DNA of 64,000 bases from Silvibacterium bohemicum (GTDB lineage Bacteria > Acidobacteriota > Terriglobia > Terriglobales > Acidobacteriaceae): NCBI RefSeq assembly GCF_001006305.1, contig NZ_LBHJ01000020.1, forward strand, positions 124,001 to 188,000, in the 5' to 3' direction. Positions 39,844 through 48,701 of the stretch are shown piece after piece (the first letter of the stretch is position 1; each line of letters opens with the position of its first letter). The notes under the pieces are model-generated. The model saw only the letters and a program-made list of their open reading frames with translations, had not been told where the DNA came from and made no database searches. Both the position numbers and the translations under genes were made by a program.

Positions 39844-40653
39844 TCAGGTCGAATTGGAATGTTCGTCAGGGGACGTATAGTCGAGCCTGGTTTTTCTGGG
39901 AAACCCTAATCGGGTCAGAACACGATTTACCATGCCGACGATCTCTATTTCCCCCCTGTATCGCCACCTCTGGTAAGACACCATGGACATAGCGGAAGGC
40001 ACCAGCGTGAGCCATTCTTGTTTGAGGTCCAGTTCGCACCAGCCGCAATGGTAGCCATCGTGAGAGCGCAGAAAATAGATGGGGCGTTCAAAGATAGAGC
40101 GGAAGACTCTACCTGAGTCGATTTTATGAATCGATGAATCAATCTCAACGATTGCTCCCGGTTGCACGAATGGGATCAACGTGTTGTCACTCGCACCGAG
40201 TATGCCGTACAAATATTCCGTGTTGCGGGGTCGCTTTCTAGCCGGAGAAGAACCCTCAGTTTGGGCGAGGGGTGGTAAGAGTGTTGTCGTAGGGAAGTAC
40301 GCTAACCAGCTTTCGGGTGGCAACAATGAAGCTCCCAGCCCAGCCAATCCTTTCAAGACGGCAGCCGGAATATCGGGAAGTTGATGATGCAGTGATCGGG
40401 TTGCCTTCGATTCGGGAATCAAATCATCGGTTAGCTCCTCGTGTGTGACACCGTAGACTTCTTTCAGCGATTCCAGCCACTTGTGTGCGATCGAATGGTT
40501 CTCCCGTTCGACCCTGCCGAGCCAACTCGCCGAAATCCTGCGGGACTTGTCACCGTACTTTTGTGCAATCGTCGTAGTGAGCTTTTCCACCTGTCGCAGT
40601 GAAAGCTTGCGTTGCCTACGGATGATCAATAGCTTACGACCCATCTCACTCAT
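39844..40653 (-). CDS. XRE-family regulator with C-terminal sensing domain
   Basis: 269 residues. The N-terminal HTH (RRQRKLSLRQVEKLTTTIA and RRISASWLGRVER) is of the Cro/C1 type. The C-terminal half has EYLYGILGASDNTLIPFVQPGAIVEID, which resembles the LexA/S24-like fold, but no Ser-Lys protease pair is evident. It probably represses a nearby promoter in response to an unknown cue. It is isolated: 390 bases without a gene lie upstream and 200 downstream. Confidence 0.75.
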   Translation of the reverse strand: MSEMGRKLLIIRRQRKLSLRQVEKLTTTIAQKYGDKSRRISASWLGRVERENHSIAHKWLESLKEVYGVTHEELTDDLIPESKATRSLHHQLPDIPAAVLKGLAGLGASLLPPESWLAYFPTTTLLPPLAQTEGSSPARKRPRNTEYLYGILGASDNTLIPFVQPGAIVEIDSSIHKIDSGRVFRSIFERPIYFLRSHDGYHCGWCELDLKQEWLTLVPSAMSMVSYQRWRYRGEIEIVGMVNRVLTRLGFPRKTRLDYTSPDEHSNST

Positions 40654-41042
40654 CGGATTGGCCTCCGCTTGATACTCGACCGCGTGAAGCTGGGAATTGC
40701 TCCTGTAGATGGGAGCAGGTCCTCTCTTCCCACCCGCTCATGCGGTCCCTGATGCCCTCGCGGCCGGATGGTCTCTATGGCACGGAACTTTTTGGCTGAA
40801 TCGGGGAGTACGGCTGCGCCCCTGCGGTGTCGTCGTCAGCACCGTCAGGTTGCGACGCCACCAAAGATAGCAATCACCATTCCATCTGTAAGCTATTGAT
40901 AATAAGAACGAAGGTCGCGTCTACTGCCACGAGTTCCTGTGGTTCCACAAAATTCTGTGGTCTTAGACTGCGCGTTGTTCCACTAGGAGGATATGAAGGC
41001 TTCCTATACCGACTGCGCCAATGGATGCCAAGGCGAATCGAC
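40654..41042. other. Intergenic region without supported gene
   Basis: About 390 bases between the XRE regulator start and the AbiEii toxin stop. It contains small imperfect hairpins such as TGCTCC/GGGAGCA (near 40700-40720) but no gene, tRNA or repeat shared with the rest of the window. It should contain the promoter of the leftward XRE gene. Confidence 0.5.
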
Positions 41043-41861
41043 CTAAGCTTGCGCCAGTAACTCTACGAAGGCGCGGAACCGTGCTTCGATCTCCGTCGCT
41101 GAAGTCGTCGGGTAGCCAAGCTCCTTCACCAGCACTTCAAGCTCCGGCGCCCACTCCGCGGGGATATGGACGTTCGGCGGAAACTCGTGGGTTGCGCGGT
41201 CGGCGAAGACCTGTTGAGCCGCCGCTCGTACTGCCGTCACATCCAGCTTGCCGAGCAAGTCGATCAACAGAATGTCGAGGACATCTCGAGCACGACCTGC
41301 TGCGTAAGGTCCGGTGCAGGCGTGCAGCTTTTGGGCGACTTGTTCGCTCAGATTGAGGCACCGAACAGGCGATGGGACGCGCAATCCCATCGCGTTCAGT
41401 CCCCGAATCGCCGGCACGACGAGTTCTACGGCACCTCTACCGGACGAACCAAGATCGACCTCGATAGTTTGCCATGCGCGGGTGCGATATCGGATGGCGA
41501 GTTGCAGTCGTACCGCGTCTACTTTGTCCATGTTCAATGGCTTCCCCTTCAGTAGAAAGGTGAAGTCGTCAAAGCCTAGCGCCACCGCAGCCTGAAACGC
41601 TCGCAGCCGTTTTGTCCGTTCAAGCGGCACACCGATGTCGATGTCTTTGGTGGCGCGTGCTCCCTCGGCAAACCTGAGCTCAAGGGCAACGCCGCCTTTG
41701 AGGTCGTAGCCGTCCAGAATCCCTTCGTTCACCGCGCGTTCCAATACGCCGCATAGCGCCAGAAAGGAGACCCATCGGCGGAGGCGTTCCTGCGCCAAAC
41801 CCTGTTCTTTGGCGACTCGCGCCAGCGTCTTTTCGAGACGTTCAACTGGTCGCGGATTCAT
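41043..41861 (-). CDS. abiEii: AbiEii-type nucleotidyltransferase toxin
   Basis: 272 residues from ATG 41861 (MNPRPVERLEKTLAR). The AbiEii signature is seen: DLKGGVALELRF followed by ARATKDIDIGV, the GG and Asp-x-Asp-like motifs of DNA polymerase beta-type nucleotidyltransferases. A C-terminal helical part carries EQVAQKLHACTGP and ARDVLDILLIDLL. These toxins of type IV systems transfer nucleotides and block growth of phage-infected cells. The start lies 20 bp inside the end of the antitoxin gene, so both are translated together. Confidence 0.9.
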   Translation of the reverse strand: MNPRPVERLEKTLARVAKEQGLAQERLRRWVSFLALCGVLERAVNEGILDGYDLKGGVALELRFAEGARATKDIDIGVPLERTKRLRAFQAAVALGFDDFTFLLKGKPLNMDKVDAVRLQLAIRYRTRAWQTIEVDLGSSGRGAVELVVPAIRGLNAMGLRVPSPVRCLNLSEQVAQKLHACTGPYAAGRARDVLDILLIDLLGKLDVTAVRAAAQQVFADRATHEFPPNVHIPAEWAPELEVLVKELGYPTTSATEIEARFRAFVELLAQA

Positions 41862-42474
41862 GTGCTGTCGCCTCGCTTCTGTCTGTGGGGCGTGGAAGAG
41901 ATTGTGCTGCTTTGCCGATGATCTTCCGGAGCTCCGTGGCTTGGGGGCTGTTGAGCAAGCCATCGCGGAGCGCTTCTGTGACAGCCTGACGCGCGATCTC
42001 CGTTCGATGTGTTGTCGAGAGGACATCCATTATGGAGCGGCTTACTGTCGTGACTGGAATCCCCTCATGTTGACCGACCTCCTTCTCCGTAAGATCGGCC
42101 TGATGGACCGTGATCCATTCGGGACGTTCGCGACGGAGCCGTGCCGACTTCGGCACGGTGAGATGCACACGCGAAGGATTCAGGTCTGAGATGCCATAGA
42201 TGAGCAGAGCCGTCTCATGGGACAGAGCGATGCGTTCGGGACCATGATGATTTGCCTGCGCCCATAGAACGGCTTCGCGATATTGTGCAAGCCGGTCTGT
42301 CGGATAATGGGCTATGCGGTAGACGCCTCGGCTCATTCGCTCCAGGCGGCCACGCTGTGCCAACCGAACCAGGACGGAGTCTCGAATTCCGAGTGCGCGA
42401 GCCTCTCTAGACGTGAGCAGGCCGTCATGCTCTTCGGCAAGTGCGTATAGCTCGTCCATGCGGGTGCGCGGCAT
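41842..42474 (-). CDS. abiEi: AbiEi-type antitoxin / transcriptional regulator
   Basis: 210 residues from ATG 42474 (MPRTRMDELYALAEEH); an upstream in-frame start at 42513 is less likely. The N-terminal winged helix (GLLTSREARALGIRDSVLVRLAQRG as HTH, then LERMSRGVYRIA) is the AbiEi_4-type domain. The C-terminal domain follows (RIALSHETALLIYGISD, VHLTVPKSARLRRERPEWI). In type IV pairs it represses the operon and neutralises the toxin without direct contact. Toxin and antitoxin overlap and appear intact, so the pair is probably functional in phage defence or element maintenance. Confidence 0.88.
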   Translation of the reverse strand: MPRTRMDELYALAEEHDGLLTSREARALGIRDSVLVRLAQRGRLERMSRGVYRIAHYPTDRLAQYREAVLWAQANHHGPERIALSHETALLIYGISDLNPSRVHLTVPKSARLRRERPEWITVHQADLTEKEVGQHEGIPVTTVSRSIMDVLSTTHRTEIARQAVTEALRDGLLNSPQATELRKIIGKAAQSLPRPTDRSEATAHESATS

Positions 42475-42541
42475 ATCTATATAGAGTGTGTGATACTGCG
42501 CCAGAAATGTCAATATGGTTCCATAATGGAATGATATTGAC

Positions 42542-42862
42542 TCATTGATTCTTTGGCTTCATTGATGATGATCGTGTTCGACCTCGATCAGATCGGTGCC
42601 CGCGTTTTGCAAGTCGTTCCTCCAAGGGAAGAAGCGAGCGCTTTCGCGTTTCAGTGAAATCAAAGATCTCGTGTATTTCGATATCTAGGCCATCGGCAAG
42701 CTTAATGAGGTTTTCAGGCTCAGGCCACACGCCATACCGTTCGTAATCGGCGATCTGTCTGGGATCAAGGCCAGTGAGCTTTGCAAGCCCATCACGGCTC
42801 AGATGCGACCAATTCCTCAGTTCTTCGAGTCGTAGTCCGAGCCACACTCTGAGATTGAGCAC
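42542..42862 (-). CDS. XRE-family regulator, paralogue 1
   Basis: 106 residues. The Cro/C1 helix-turn-helix is LRNWSHLSRDGLAKLTGLDPRQIADYERYG, split over residues 15-45 and followed by WPEPENLIKLADGLDIEIHEIFDF. A basic tail (RGRTRSSSMKPKN) follows. It closely parallels the protein at 42990-43232 in size and layout (both include WPxP-LxKxADxxxIE-x-x-FDF). Each has the same ATGAT-N7-TTCATGAAA sequence upstream. The AbiE pair lies immediately downstream, so it may regulate that too. Confidence 0.8.
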   Translation of the reverse strand: MLNLRVWLGLRLEELRNWSHLSRDGLAKLTGLDPRQIADYERYGVWPEPENLIKLADGLDIEIHEIFDFTETRKRSLLPLEERLAKRGHRSDRGRTRSSSMKPKNQ

Positions 42863-42918
42863 CTCTAAAGTGTCTTTACTTATTTGTTCCTATAAAATGA
42901 TCTTGAAGTTCATATTTT

Positions 42919-42939
42919 ATGATGCTAGGCTTCATGAAA
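42919..42939. promoter_or_regulatory. Candidate operator, copy 1 (ATGAT-N7-TTCATGAAA)
   Basis: ATGAT at 42919-42923, seven bases, then TTCATGAAA at 42931-42939 with the palindrome TTCATGAA. The same pattern with identical spacing occurs at 43267-43287. It lies 57 bp upstream of the XRE paralogue 1 start. Confidence 0.5.
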
Positions 42940-42989
42940 CTGTTGAAACCCTTATCGCAGCGCTTTGAAGTAAGGAGTTATTGGTTATT

Positions 42990-43232
42990 TCAAAGGGGCT
43001 TTCGAGGGATCAGACGCGAAGAAGAAAAATCAAATAAGTCTCGAACTTCAATGCCAAAAGACTTTCCAATGCGCTCTAGCGTAGCCGGTTTTGGCCAACC
43101 ATTTCCAAGTTCGAGAGATGCAATACGGCGCGAGCTAAGACGCACTTTCGCGGCATACTCCTCTCGGCTCATTCCCGTCGAATCACGCAGTTCCCGTATC
43201 CTCGCCCCGAGTTGAACTTGTAGTTTGGACAC
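42990..43232 (-). CDS. XRE-family regulator, paralogue 2
   Basis: 80 residues: ARIRELRDSTGMSREEYAAKV and LSSRRIASLELGNGWPKP make up the helix-turn-helix, followed by ATLERIGKSFGIEVRDLFDFSS. It is compact and intact. It is transcribed away from the ECF sigma gene; the 110-bp region between them contains operator copy 2. It is a good candidate for the regulator controlling entry into the sigma-factor/lasso locus, although this is inferred only from position. Confidence 0.8.
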   Translation of the reverse strand: MSKLQVQLGARIRELRDSTGMSREEYAAKVRLSSRRIASLELGNGWPKPATLERIGKSFGIEVRDLFDFSSSRLIPRKPL

Positions 43233-43266
43233 GAATCAAGTGTCTGGAATTTTCTCGGCATAGAAC

Positions 43267-43287
43267 ATGATCTCTGAGTTCATGAAA
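43267..43287. promoter_or_regulatory. Candidate operator, copy 2, in the divergent promoter region
   Basis: ATGAT (43267-43271), CTCTGAG, then TTCATGAAA (43279-43287). It sits between the leftward XRE paralogue 2 and the rightward ECF sigma gene, so a bound regulator could control both directions. Confidence 0.5.
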
Positions 43288-43343
43288 TGGGATTTACTGA
43301 ATGTTAGAGGCTGCTTTTCAATTTGGACGATTGGCAGGCGACT

Positions 43344-44078
43344 ATGAGTTCTGAAGCAGCCGCCCTTTTCCCGGACGCTCTGGCGAGCACATCGGAAGTT
43401 CGCGGAACTGTGCAAGGTGCGGCAGCGATTTCTTCAGATCCCCCCGATAACGTCCGACACAACACATACGAAGCTTCCGCCAGTACCGTCATCCCGATCA
43501 CTGAAATTTCGGATGAGGCGCTGCTGGAACAAGTGTGCCAGGGAACAAGAGAAGCTCTCGGCATCCTGTTTCGCCGCCACGCCCGCACAGTGCGCAACGT
43601 CGCCTACCGCATTCTAAGAAATGAAGCGGAGGCTGAAGATCTGGTCCAGGAAATCTTCATCTTCATCTATCGCAAGGCTGCGCTCTTCAACGTATCGGGC
43701 GGTACAGCCCGTTCATGGATTGTGCAGGTCACCTACCATCGAGCCTTCGATCGCCGCCGTCATCTCATCACGCGCCACTTTTATACGAGCCAGGAAATCG
43801 ACGATGCCGCGTTGAACATGGCGGACCGTCGATATGAGATTCTCTTTTCCGAGTGGTCTTTGGAAGATGTCTGGGGAAGGGACTGGGCAGAAAAGCTCAG
43901 GGAACTTCTCTCCCCGTCCCAACTTTCAACCATCGAACTGTATTTCTTCGAGGGATATACATTTGATGAGATTGCCGGACGCTTGGGGCAGACTTTGAGT
44001 AATACTTACAACCATTACTACCGCGGCCTTGAAAAGTTGCGCAAGTCCGCTTTTGCAAGGAAATTGCGGTCAAAGTGA
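43344..44078 (+). CDS. ECF sigma factor of the lasso-peptide locus
   Basis: About 244 residues from ATG 43344; an in-frame TTG 21 bases upstream is possible. After a 60-residue acidic N-terminus, sigma region 2 is seen (LGILFRRHARTVRNVAYRIL, EAEDLVQEIFIFIYRKA). Region 4 follows (LLSPSQLSTIELYFFEGYTF, DEIAGRLGQTLSNTYNHYYRG). It directs transcription of a small regulon, presumably the TonB receptor and isopeptidase genes downstream. Its stop overlaps the GTG start of the anti-sigma gene, the normal coupling for such pairs. Confidence 0.93.
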   Translation: MSSEAAALFPDALASTSEVRGTVQGAAAISSDPPDNVRHNTYEASASTVIPITEISDEALLEQVCQGTREALGILFRRHARTVRNVAYRILRNEAEAEDLVQEIFIFIYRKAALFNVSGGTARSWIVQVTYHRAFDRRRHLITRHFYTSQEIDDAALNMADRRYEILFSEWSLEDVWGRDWAEKLRELLSPSQLSTIELYFFEGYTFDEIAGRLGQTLSNTYNHYYRGLEKLRKSAFARKLRSK

Positions 44079-45385
44079 ACAGAACTGTGGACAATGACCC
44101 CAATCAAGGCGTCCAAGCATTCGCGCCAGCGCATTGCGATGATTACTTCATCGAACTCTGTGCGCTCTCGACCACTGATGCCTTGACGAGCGAACAGTGG
44201 AGGCAGCTCGAGCTGCACTTATCCATTTGCGCCAGCTGCAGGGAAATCAAAGCTCAGTATGACGGCGTCATCGCTACGGCGCTTCCGGCGCTGGCTGTAC
44301 ATCTCGCTCAGGCGAGTGACGGCTACACTTCTGATTCCTGGTCGATCGAGCAAGCAGAAGCGTCCCTGATGGCAAGGATTGACCGGGAGAACATCTCCCC
44401 AGAAAAGGACCCGCAACCTTCCGCACGGGCTTTCAACTGGCGAGGGCTCCCCTGGCCCTATGCTGGGGCCGCAGTCTTCCTTATCGTTGCTGCTTGTGCC
44501 GGCTATCGAATCGGGCTTCTCAAAGGACGCAGCTCGTCGGAGATTGCCGATCTCCCCACGTCACATATGGGCAATGCGCAACGTGACCTCAATCACTCCG
44601 GTGTCCCACCTTCTCCTGCCCCACTAATGAGTGAGCAACGAACAAAAAAGGAAGTGGAACTGCGCCAACAGCTCCAGTCGAGTGGAATGGAAGTCGTCCA
44701 ACTGAAAGAGCAGCTCAACAGGCTAGAAAACGAACTGGCAGACAGTAACTCAGCTTTGGATCGCGACTCGCAAAATCACGCTGAGTTGGAACGGCAACTG
44801 TCGCTCGCACAGACCAACGCGCAGAATCTAGAGGACAAACTCAACGCCACTGTCAGTCAGAACTCCCAGAGCGGGGCGCAATCACAAATGCTGCAAGCGC
44901 AGGTGAGTGAACTCACTGCTTCGATGCGAGAGAAGGATCAGCAGATCGCTCAACATGAGGAATTGCTCGATCATGACCGTGACATCCGCAACCTCATTGG
45001 AGCTCGCGATCTATATATCGCCGAGATCTACGATGTAGCCAAGAACGGCAAGACCCAGAAACCCTTCGGAAGAGTGTTCTATACGAAGGGAAAGTCATTG
45101 GTCTTCTATGCCTATGACCTAGATCAGCAGCCGGGAGTGAAGCTCGCAAGCACCTTCCAGGCATGGGGACGTAAAGGGATCGATCAGCAACACGATATCA
45201 ATCTCGGAGTCTTCTATCAGGACGACCAGAATAAGAAGAGATGGATTCTGAAGTCGAACGATCCTATAACACTTGCACAGATTGATGCAGTGTTTGTAAC
45301 AGTCGAGCCCAATGGAGAGAGTTCTAAACCCAGTGGCAAACCGCTCTTATTCACCTATCTCCGACTGACACCCAATCATCCGTAA
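44075..45385 (+). CDS. Membrane anti-sigma factor (zinc-finger type, RskA-like C-terminus)
   Basis: 436 residues from GTG 44075. The N-terminal anti-sigma zinc finger is ELHLSICASCREIK (His-x3-Cys-x2-Cys), with an earlier Cys/His pair. A membrane segment (YAGAAVFLIVAACAGYRIGLL) lies near 130-150. A periplasmic coiled coil follows (about 190-300: RQQLQSSGMEVVQLKEQLNR, then NRLENELADSN). The C-terminal beta domain (LASTFQAWGRKGI, VFVTVEPNGES) resembles RskA. It holds the sigma factor inactive until a signal at the envelope is received, here plausibly from the neighbouring TonB receptor. Confidence 0.88.
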   Translation: MNRTVDNDPNQGVQAFAPAHCDDYFIELCALSTTDALTSEQWRQLELHLSICASCREIKAQYDGVIATALPALAVHLAQASDGYTSDSWSIEQAEASLMARIDRENISPEKDPQPSARAFNWRGLPWPYAGAAVFLIVAACAGYRIGLLKGRSSSEIADLPTSHMGNAQRDLNHSGVPPSPAPLMSEQRTKKEVELRQQLQSSGMEVVQLKEQLNRLENELADSNSALDRDSQNHAELERQLSLAQTNAQNLEDKLNATVSQNSQSGAQSQMLQAQVSELTASMREKDQQIAQHEELLDHDRDIRNLIGARDLYIAEIYDVAKNGKTQKPFGRVFYTKGKSLVFYAYDLDQQPGVKLASTFQAWGRKGIDQQHDINLGVFYQDDQNKKRWILKSNDPITLAQIDAVFVTVEPNGESSKPSGKPLLFTYLRLTPNHP

Positions 45386-45509
45386 ACATCGCCGGCATTA
45401 AAATCCTCCTCCGCACCGACCAGAGACGAACTTTTGTTGAGAAGAAATACACGCACCCTCCGTAGACAGAGTGCCACATCATCAACCCTGTCTGCCCGAG
45501 GAGCTTCGC

Positions 45510-48500
45510 GTGAAACACCTATGCCCCCGTCTGCTATTGCTTATCCTCTGCGTCACAACACTTGCCATTGCCCAATCCACTGACGCGACAATCAGTGGTC
45601 TGGTGGTAGATCCTTCTGGAAGAATCATCCCTGACGCCGAAATCGTGATCTTAAACGAAACGACCGGCATTCACTACACCAACAAGACAAACGGGACCGG
45701 GATCTATACCGTCTCGATTCTTCCTCCAGGACAGTATCGCCTGCAGGTATCCAAGATCGGCTTCAAAACACTTATTAAACCGGGCATCGTTTTGAACGTT
45801 CAGAGCGCTGTCGCTCTCAACTTCACTTTGCCGATTGGCGCTGCTTCCGAAAGCATTACGGTTGAAGCTGGCACCTCGCTTTTGAACACGACCGATGCTT
45901 CTGTCGGGACAGTTGTCGATAGAAAGCTAGTAAGTAATATCCCGCTGAATGGCCGGAGTTTTCAGGATCTGATCTCACTTACGCCCGGAGTTGTCACGCA
46001 GAGTCCACAGTCCGGATCAACTCTTGGCGATAATGGCGACTTCTCCGTGAACGGTCAAAGAACTGAGTCGAACAACTACACAATCGACGGGGTGACTGGG
46101 AACATTGCATCGGGAGATGGCTACGGAGGAGCAGGGGCCGCGACTGGGGGCGCGCTCGGAGGCGCGACGGCCCTGGGGACGACGCAGAGCCTCATCTCAG
46201 TCGACGCACTTCAGGAATTTCGCGTTCAAACCTCAACCTATTCAGCAGAGTATGGTCGATCACCCGGCGGCCAATTCTCGCTGGTAACCCGCTCCGGCAC
46301 AAAGATCTTTCATGGGACCTTATTTGATTATTTGCGGAATGATTTCTTCGACGCGAATGATTGGTTCAATGACCACTATGGCAAGCCGATTTCCGCTCTT
46401 CGCCAAAACGATTTCGGAGGTACTTTCGGTGGCCCGATGTGGATTCCTGGAATTTATAACGGAAAGAATAATACTTTCTTCTTTGTTTCCTATGAGGGGC
46501 TGCGTTTGACACAGCCCACAGCCGCTGCGATCCAGTATGTTCCGGATCTCTTTATGAGGCAGCAGGCGGCCGCAGCAATTCAGCCAATTCTGAATGCCTA
46601 TCCTCTCCCAAACGGCCTTGACTATGGAAATTCGGTCAGCCCAAATCTCGCGCAATTCATCGCGCCATTCTCACTTCCAAGCAGTATTGATTCGACGAGC
46701 GTTCGCATAGACCATACGTTTGGCGACCACCTTTCGGCATTCTTCAGGTACGGCTATACTCCTAGCTCGACCACCTCTCGCCCAGACTTTGCCCGACTAG
46801 AGAGCAGCACTAATATCCAGACCTACACGTTGGGCCTATCAAGTCAGTTCTCGACGCGCTTCAACAACGATTGGCGTCTCGGATATGACAGGACGGCTTC
46901 GTCGAATGTAGGAGTGGTCGATAATTTCGGCGGAGCCACGCCCGTGAATCTCGCAGCTGCGATGGGAGCCGGTTCTCTCTCTGGATCCTATCCGGCGATA
47001 TATTTGTCGATCCCAGGGATAGGGACCTCTCTGTTCACTGCTCCAAACTCGACCAACTTCGGGCGGCAGTGGAATCTCGTGGACACGTTCACCATGTCCG
47101 CGGGCCGCCACGAGTTGAAGTTCGGTGTCGATTACAGACACATCATTTCACCTCTCAGACCGGCCGACCCGCAGATCCTCGTCGAATATCTGAGTCCACA
47201 ATCGCTTCTCAATAACCTCGCCGACTACCCCGACGTGTCTCGCTTTATTGCTGCAACACCGGTGTTCAACGAAACTGCCCTCTTTGCGCAAGACCAGTGG
47301 CGTGTTGCACCCAGCGTCCAACTTTCGCTCGGCATTCGTTGGGAGGTAAACCCGCCGCCGACAGAAGCTCATGGCCATGACGCCTACACTCTTCGAGGAA
47401 GCATCGGCAACCCTGCGTCATTGACGGTAGCCCCACAGGGAACCCCATTGTGGAAGACAACCTGGTATAACTTCGCGCCGCGCCTTGGAGTGGCATGGAC
47501 GGCGCATCGGCAATCTGGCCGCGAAACAGTAGTCCGTTCGGGTGGGGGTGTGTTCTTCGATAATCTCAACCAGATTGGTGCGTTGGGCTACCTTGGTCTT
47601 GGGTTCCGCGCCTCGCAGATCTATTCCGGATCCTCACTCCCGTTCACTTCAGCTCAACTCTTGTTCCCTGTGACTACGACCGCTCCATACACCAGCGCAG
47701 TAATCTACGCTTTTCCCTCACATCTTCAACAGCCCTACACATTGCAGTGGAACACAAGCGTTCAGCAAGCATTGGGGAAAATGCAGACGTTCACCATTTC
47801 ATATGTCGGTGCCAATGGACGGCGGCTTGTCAATATGCAGGAACTATATCTGAACAGCCTAAACTCCAATTTCAACGGTGTTCTCTACTTCCCGGGGGGC
47901 GTCACCTCGAGTTATCAAGCGCTACAAGGGCAGTTTCAGCGTTCCGTGTCACACGGATTACAAGTTCTCGCCTCGTATACCTGGTCACACTCTTTGGATT
48001 TCGGATCCACCTCAGCCACGTTGCCGCTTATGCGGGGAAATTCTGACTACGACGTCCGGAATAGTCTTCAGGCAGGTCTCAGCTGGGATTTGCCAAAAGT
48101 GTCGACCAACAGGCTCGCGGATGCACTCCTAAATGGATGGGGACTAGATGGTAGGGTAATCGCGAGAAGCGCTTTCCCGATTCCTTTGACCGGATCTGCC
48201 TACGTCGATCCGGCCACCGGCAATGAGACTTACTCGGGTTTGAGCTTCGTCGCGAATCAACCTCTCTATTTACATAGCTCACAATATCCAGGTGGAAGGA
48301 TCATCAATCCCCAAGCATTCACTATTCCTCCTACGGGAATTCAAGGTGATGCGCCGAGAAATTTTGTTCGAGGATTTGGGGCAACACAAATCAACTTCGC
48401 CGCGAGACGAGAGTTTCATCTGCATGATGCGCTAGCACTGCAGTTTCGGGCAGAAGCCTTCAATCTTCTAAACCATCCGAACTTTGGCTACGTTGACCCT

Positions 48501-48626
48501 ACATATACAGACGCAACCTTCGGTCAGGCGACGCAAATGCTGAACCGCAGCCTTGGAACAGTCGCCTCGCAATATCAGCAGGGCGGTGCGCGGTCCATGC
48601 AATTTGCACTCAAGCTGCTGTTCTGA
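45510..48626 (+). CDS. Oar-like TonB-dependent receptor of the lasso-peptide locus
   Basis: About 1038 residues from GTG 45510, preceded by GAGGAGC. The signal peptide is LCPRLLLLILCVTTLAIAQ. A carboxypeptidase-regulatory-like domain (ISGLVVDPSGRIIPDAEIVI, YTVSILPPGQYRLQVSKIG) precedes the plug (NGQRTESNNYTIDGVTG, ALQEFRVQTSTYSAEYGRSP) and a barrel ending MQFALKLLF with terminal Phe. It imports a bulky ligand across the outer membrane. It lies between the sigma/anti-sigma genes and the isopeptidase gene, the layout of isopeptidase-type lasso clusters, so the lasso peptide is the likely cargo. Confidence 0.92.
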   Translation: MKHLCPRLLLLILCVTTLAIAQSTDATISGLVVDPSGRIIPDAEIVILNETTGIHYTNKTNGTGIYTVSILPPGQYRLQVSKIGFKTLIKPGIVLNVQSAVALNFTLPIGAASESITVEAGTSLLNTTDASVGTVVDRKLVSNIPLNGRSFQDLISLTPGVVTQSPQSGSTLGDNGDFSVNGQRTESNNYTIDGVTGNIASGDGYGGAGAATGGALGGATALGTTQSLISVDALQEFRVQTSTYSAEYGRSPGGQFSLVTRSGTKIFHGTLFDYLRNDFFDANDWFNDHYGKPISALRQNDFGGTFGGPMWIPGIYNGKNNTFFFVSYEGLRLTQPTAAAIQYVPDLFMRQQAAAAIQPILNAYPLPNGLDYGNSVSPNLAQFIAPFSLPSSIDSTSVRIDHTFGDHLSAFFRYGYTPSSTTSRPDFARLESSTNIQTYTLGLSSQFSTRFNNDWRLGYDRTASSNVGVVDNFGGATPVNLAAAMGAGSLSGSYPAIYLSIPGIGTSLFTAPNSTNFGRQWNLVDTFTMSAGRHELKFGVDYRHIISPLRPADPQILVEYLSPQSLLNNLADYPDVSRFIAATPVFNETALFAQDQWRVAPSVQLSLGIRWEVNPPPTEAHGHDAYTLRGSIGNPASLTVAPQGTPLWKTTWYNFAPRLGVAWTAHRQSGRETVVRSGGGVFFDNLNQIGALGYLGLGFRASQIYSGSSLPFTSAQLLFPVTTTAPYTSAVIYAFPSHLQQPYTLQWNTSVQQALGKMQTFTISYVGANGRRLVNMQELYLNSLNSNFNGVLYFPGGVTSSYQALQGQFQRSVSHGLQVLASYTWSHSLDFGSTSATLPLMRGNSDYDVRNSLQAGLSWDLPKVSTNRLADALLNGWGLDGRVIARSAFPIPLTGSAYVDPATGNETYSGLSFVANQPLYLHSSQYPGGRIINPQAFTIPPTGIQGDAPRNFVRGFGATQINFAARREFHLHDALALQFRAEAFNLLNHPNFGYVDPTYTDATFGQATQMLNRSLGTVASQYQQGGARSMQFALKLLF

Positions 48627-48701
48627 AGCGATTCCGGAGATCTGTCTTTAATTGTCGCCGCGAACGCTGGCGGACAGGACTACCGAAACGGAAGGATGAG
48701 A

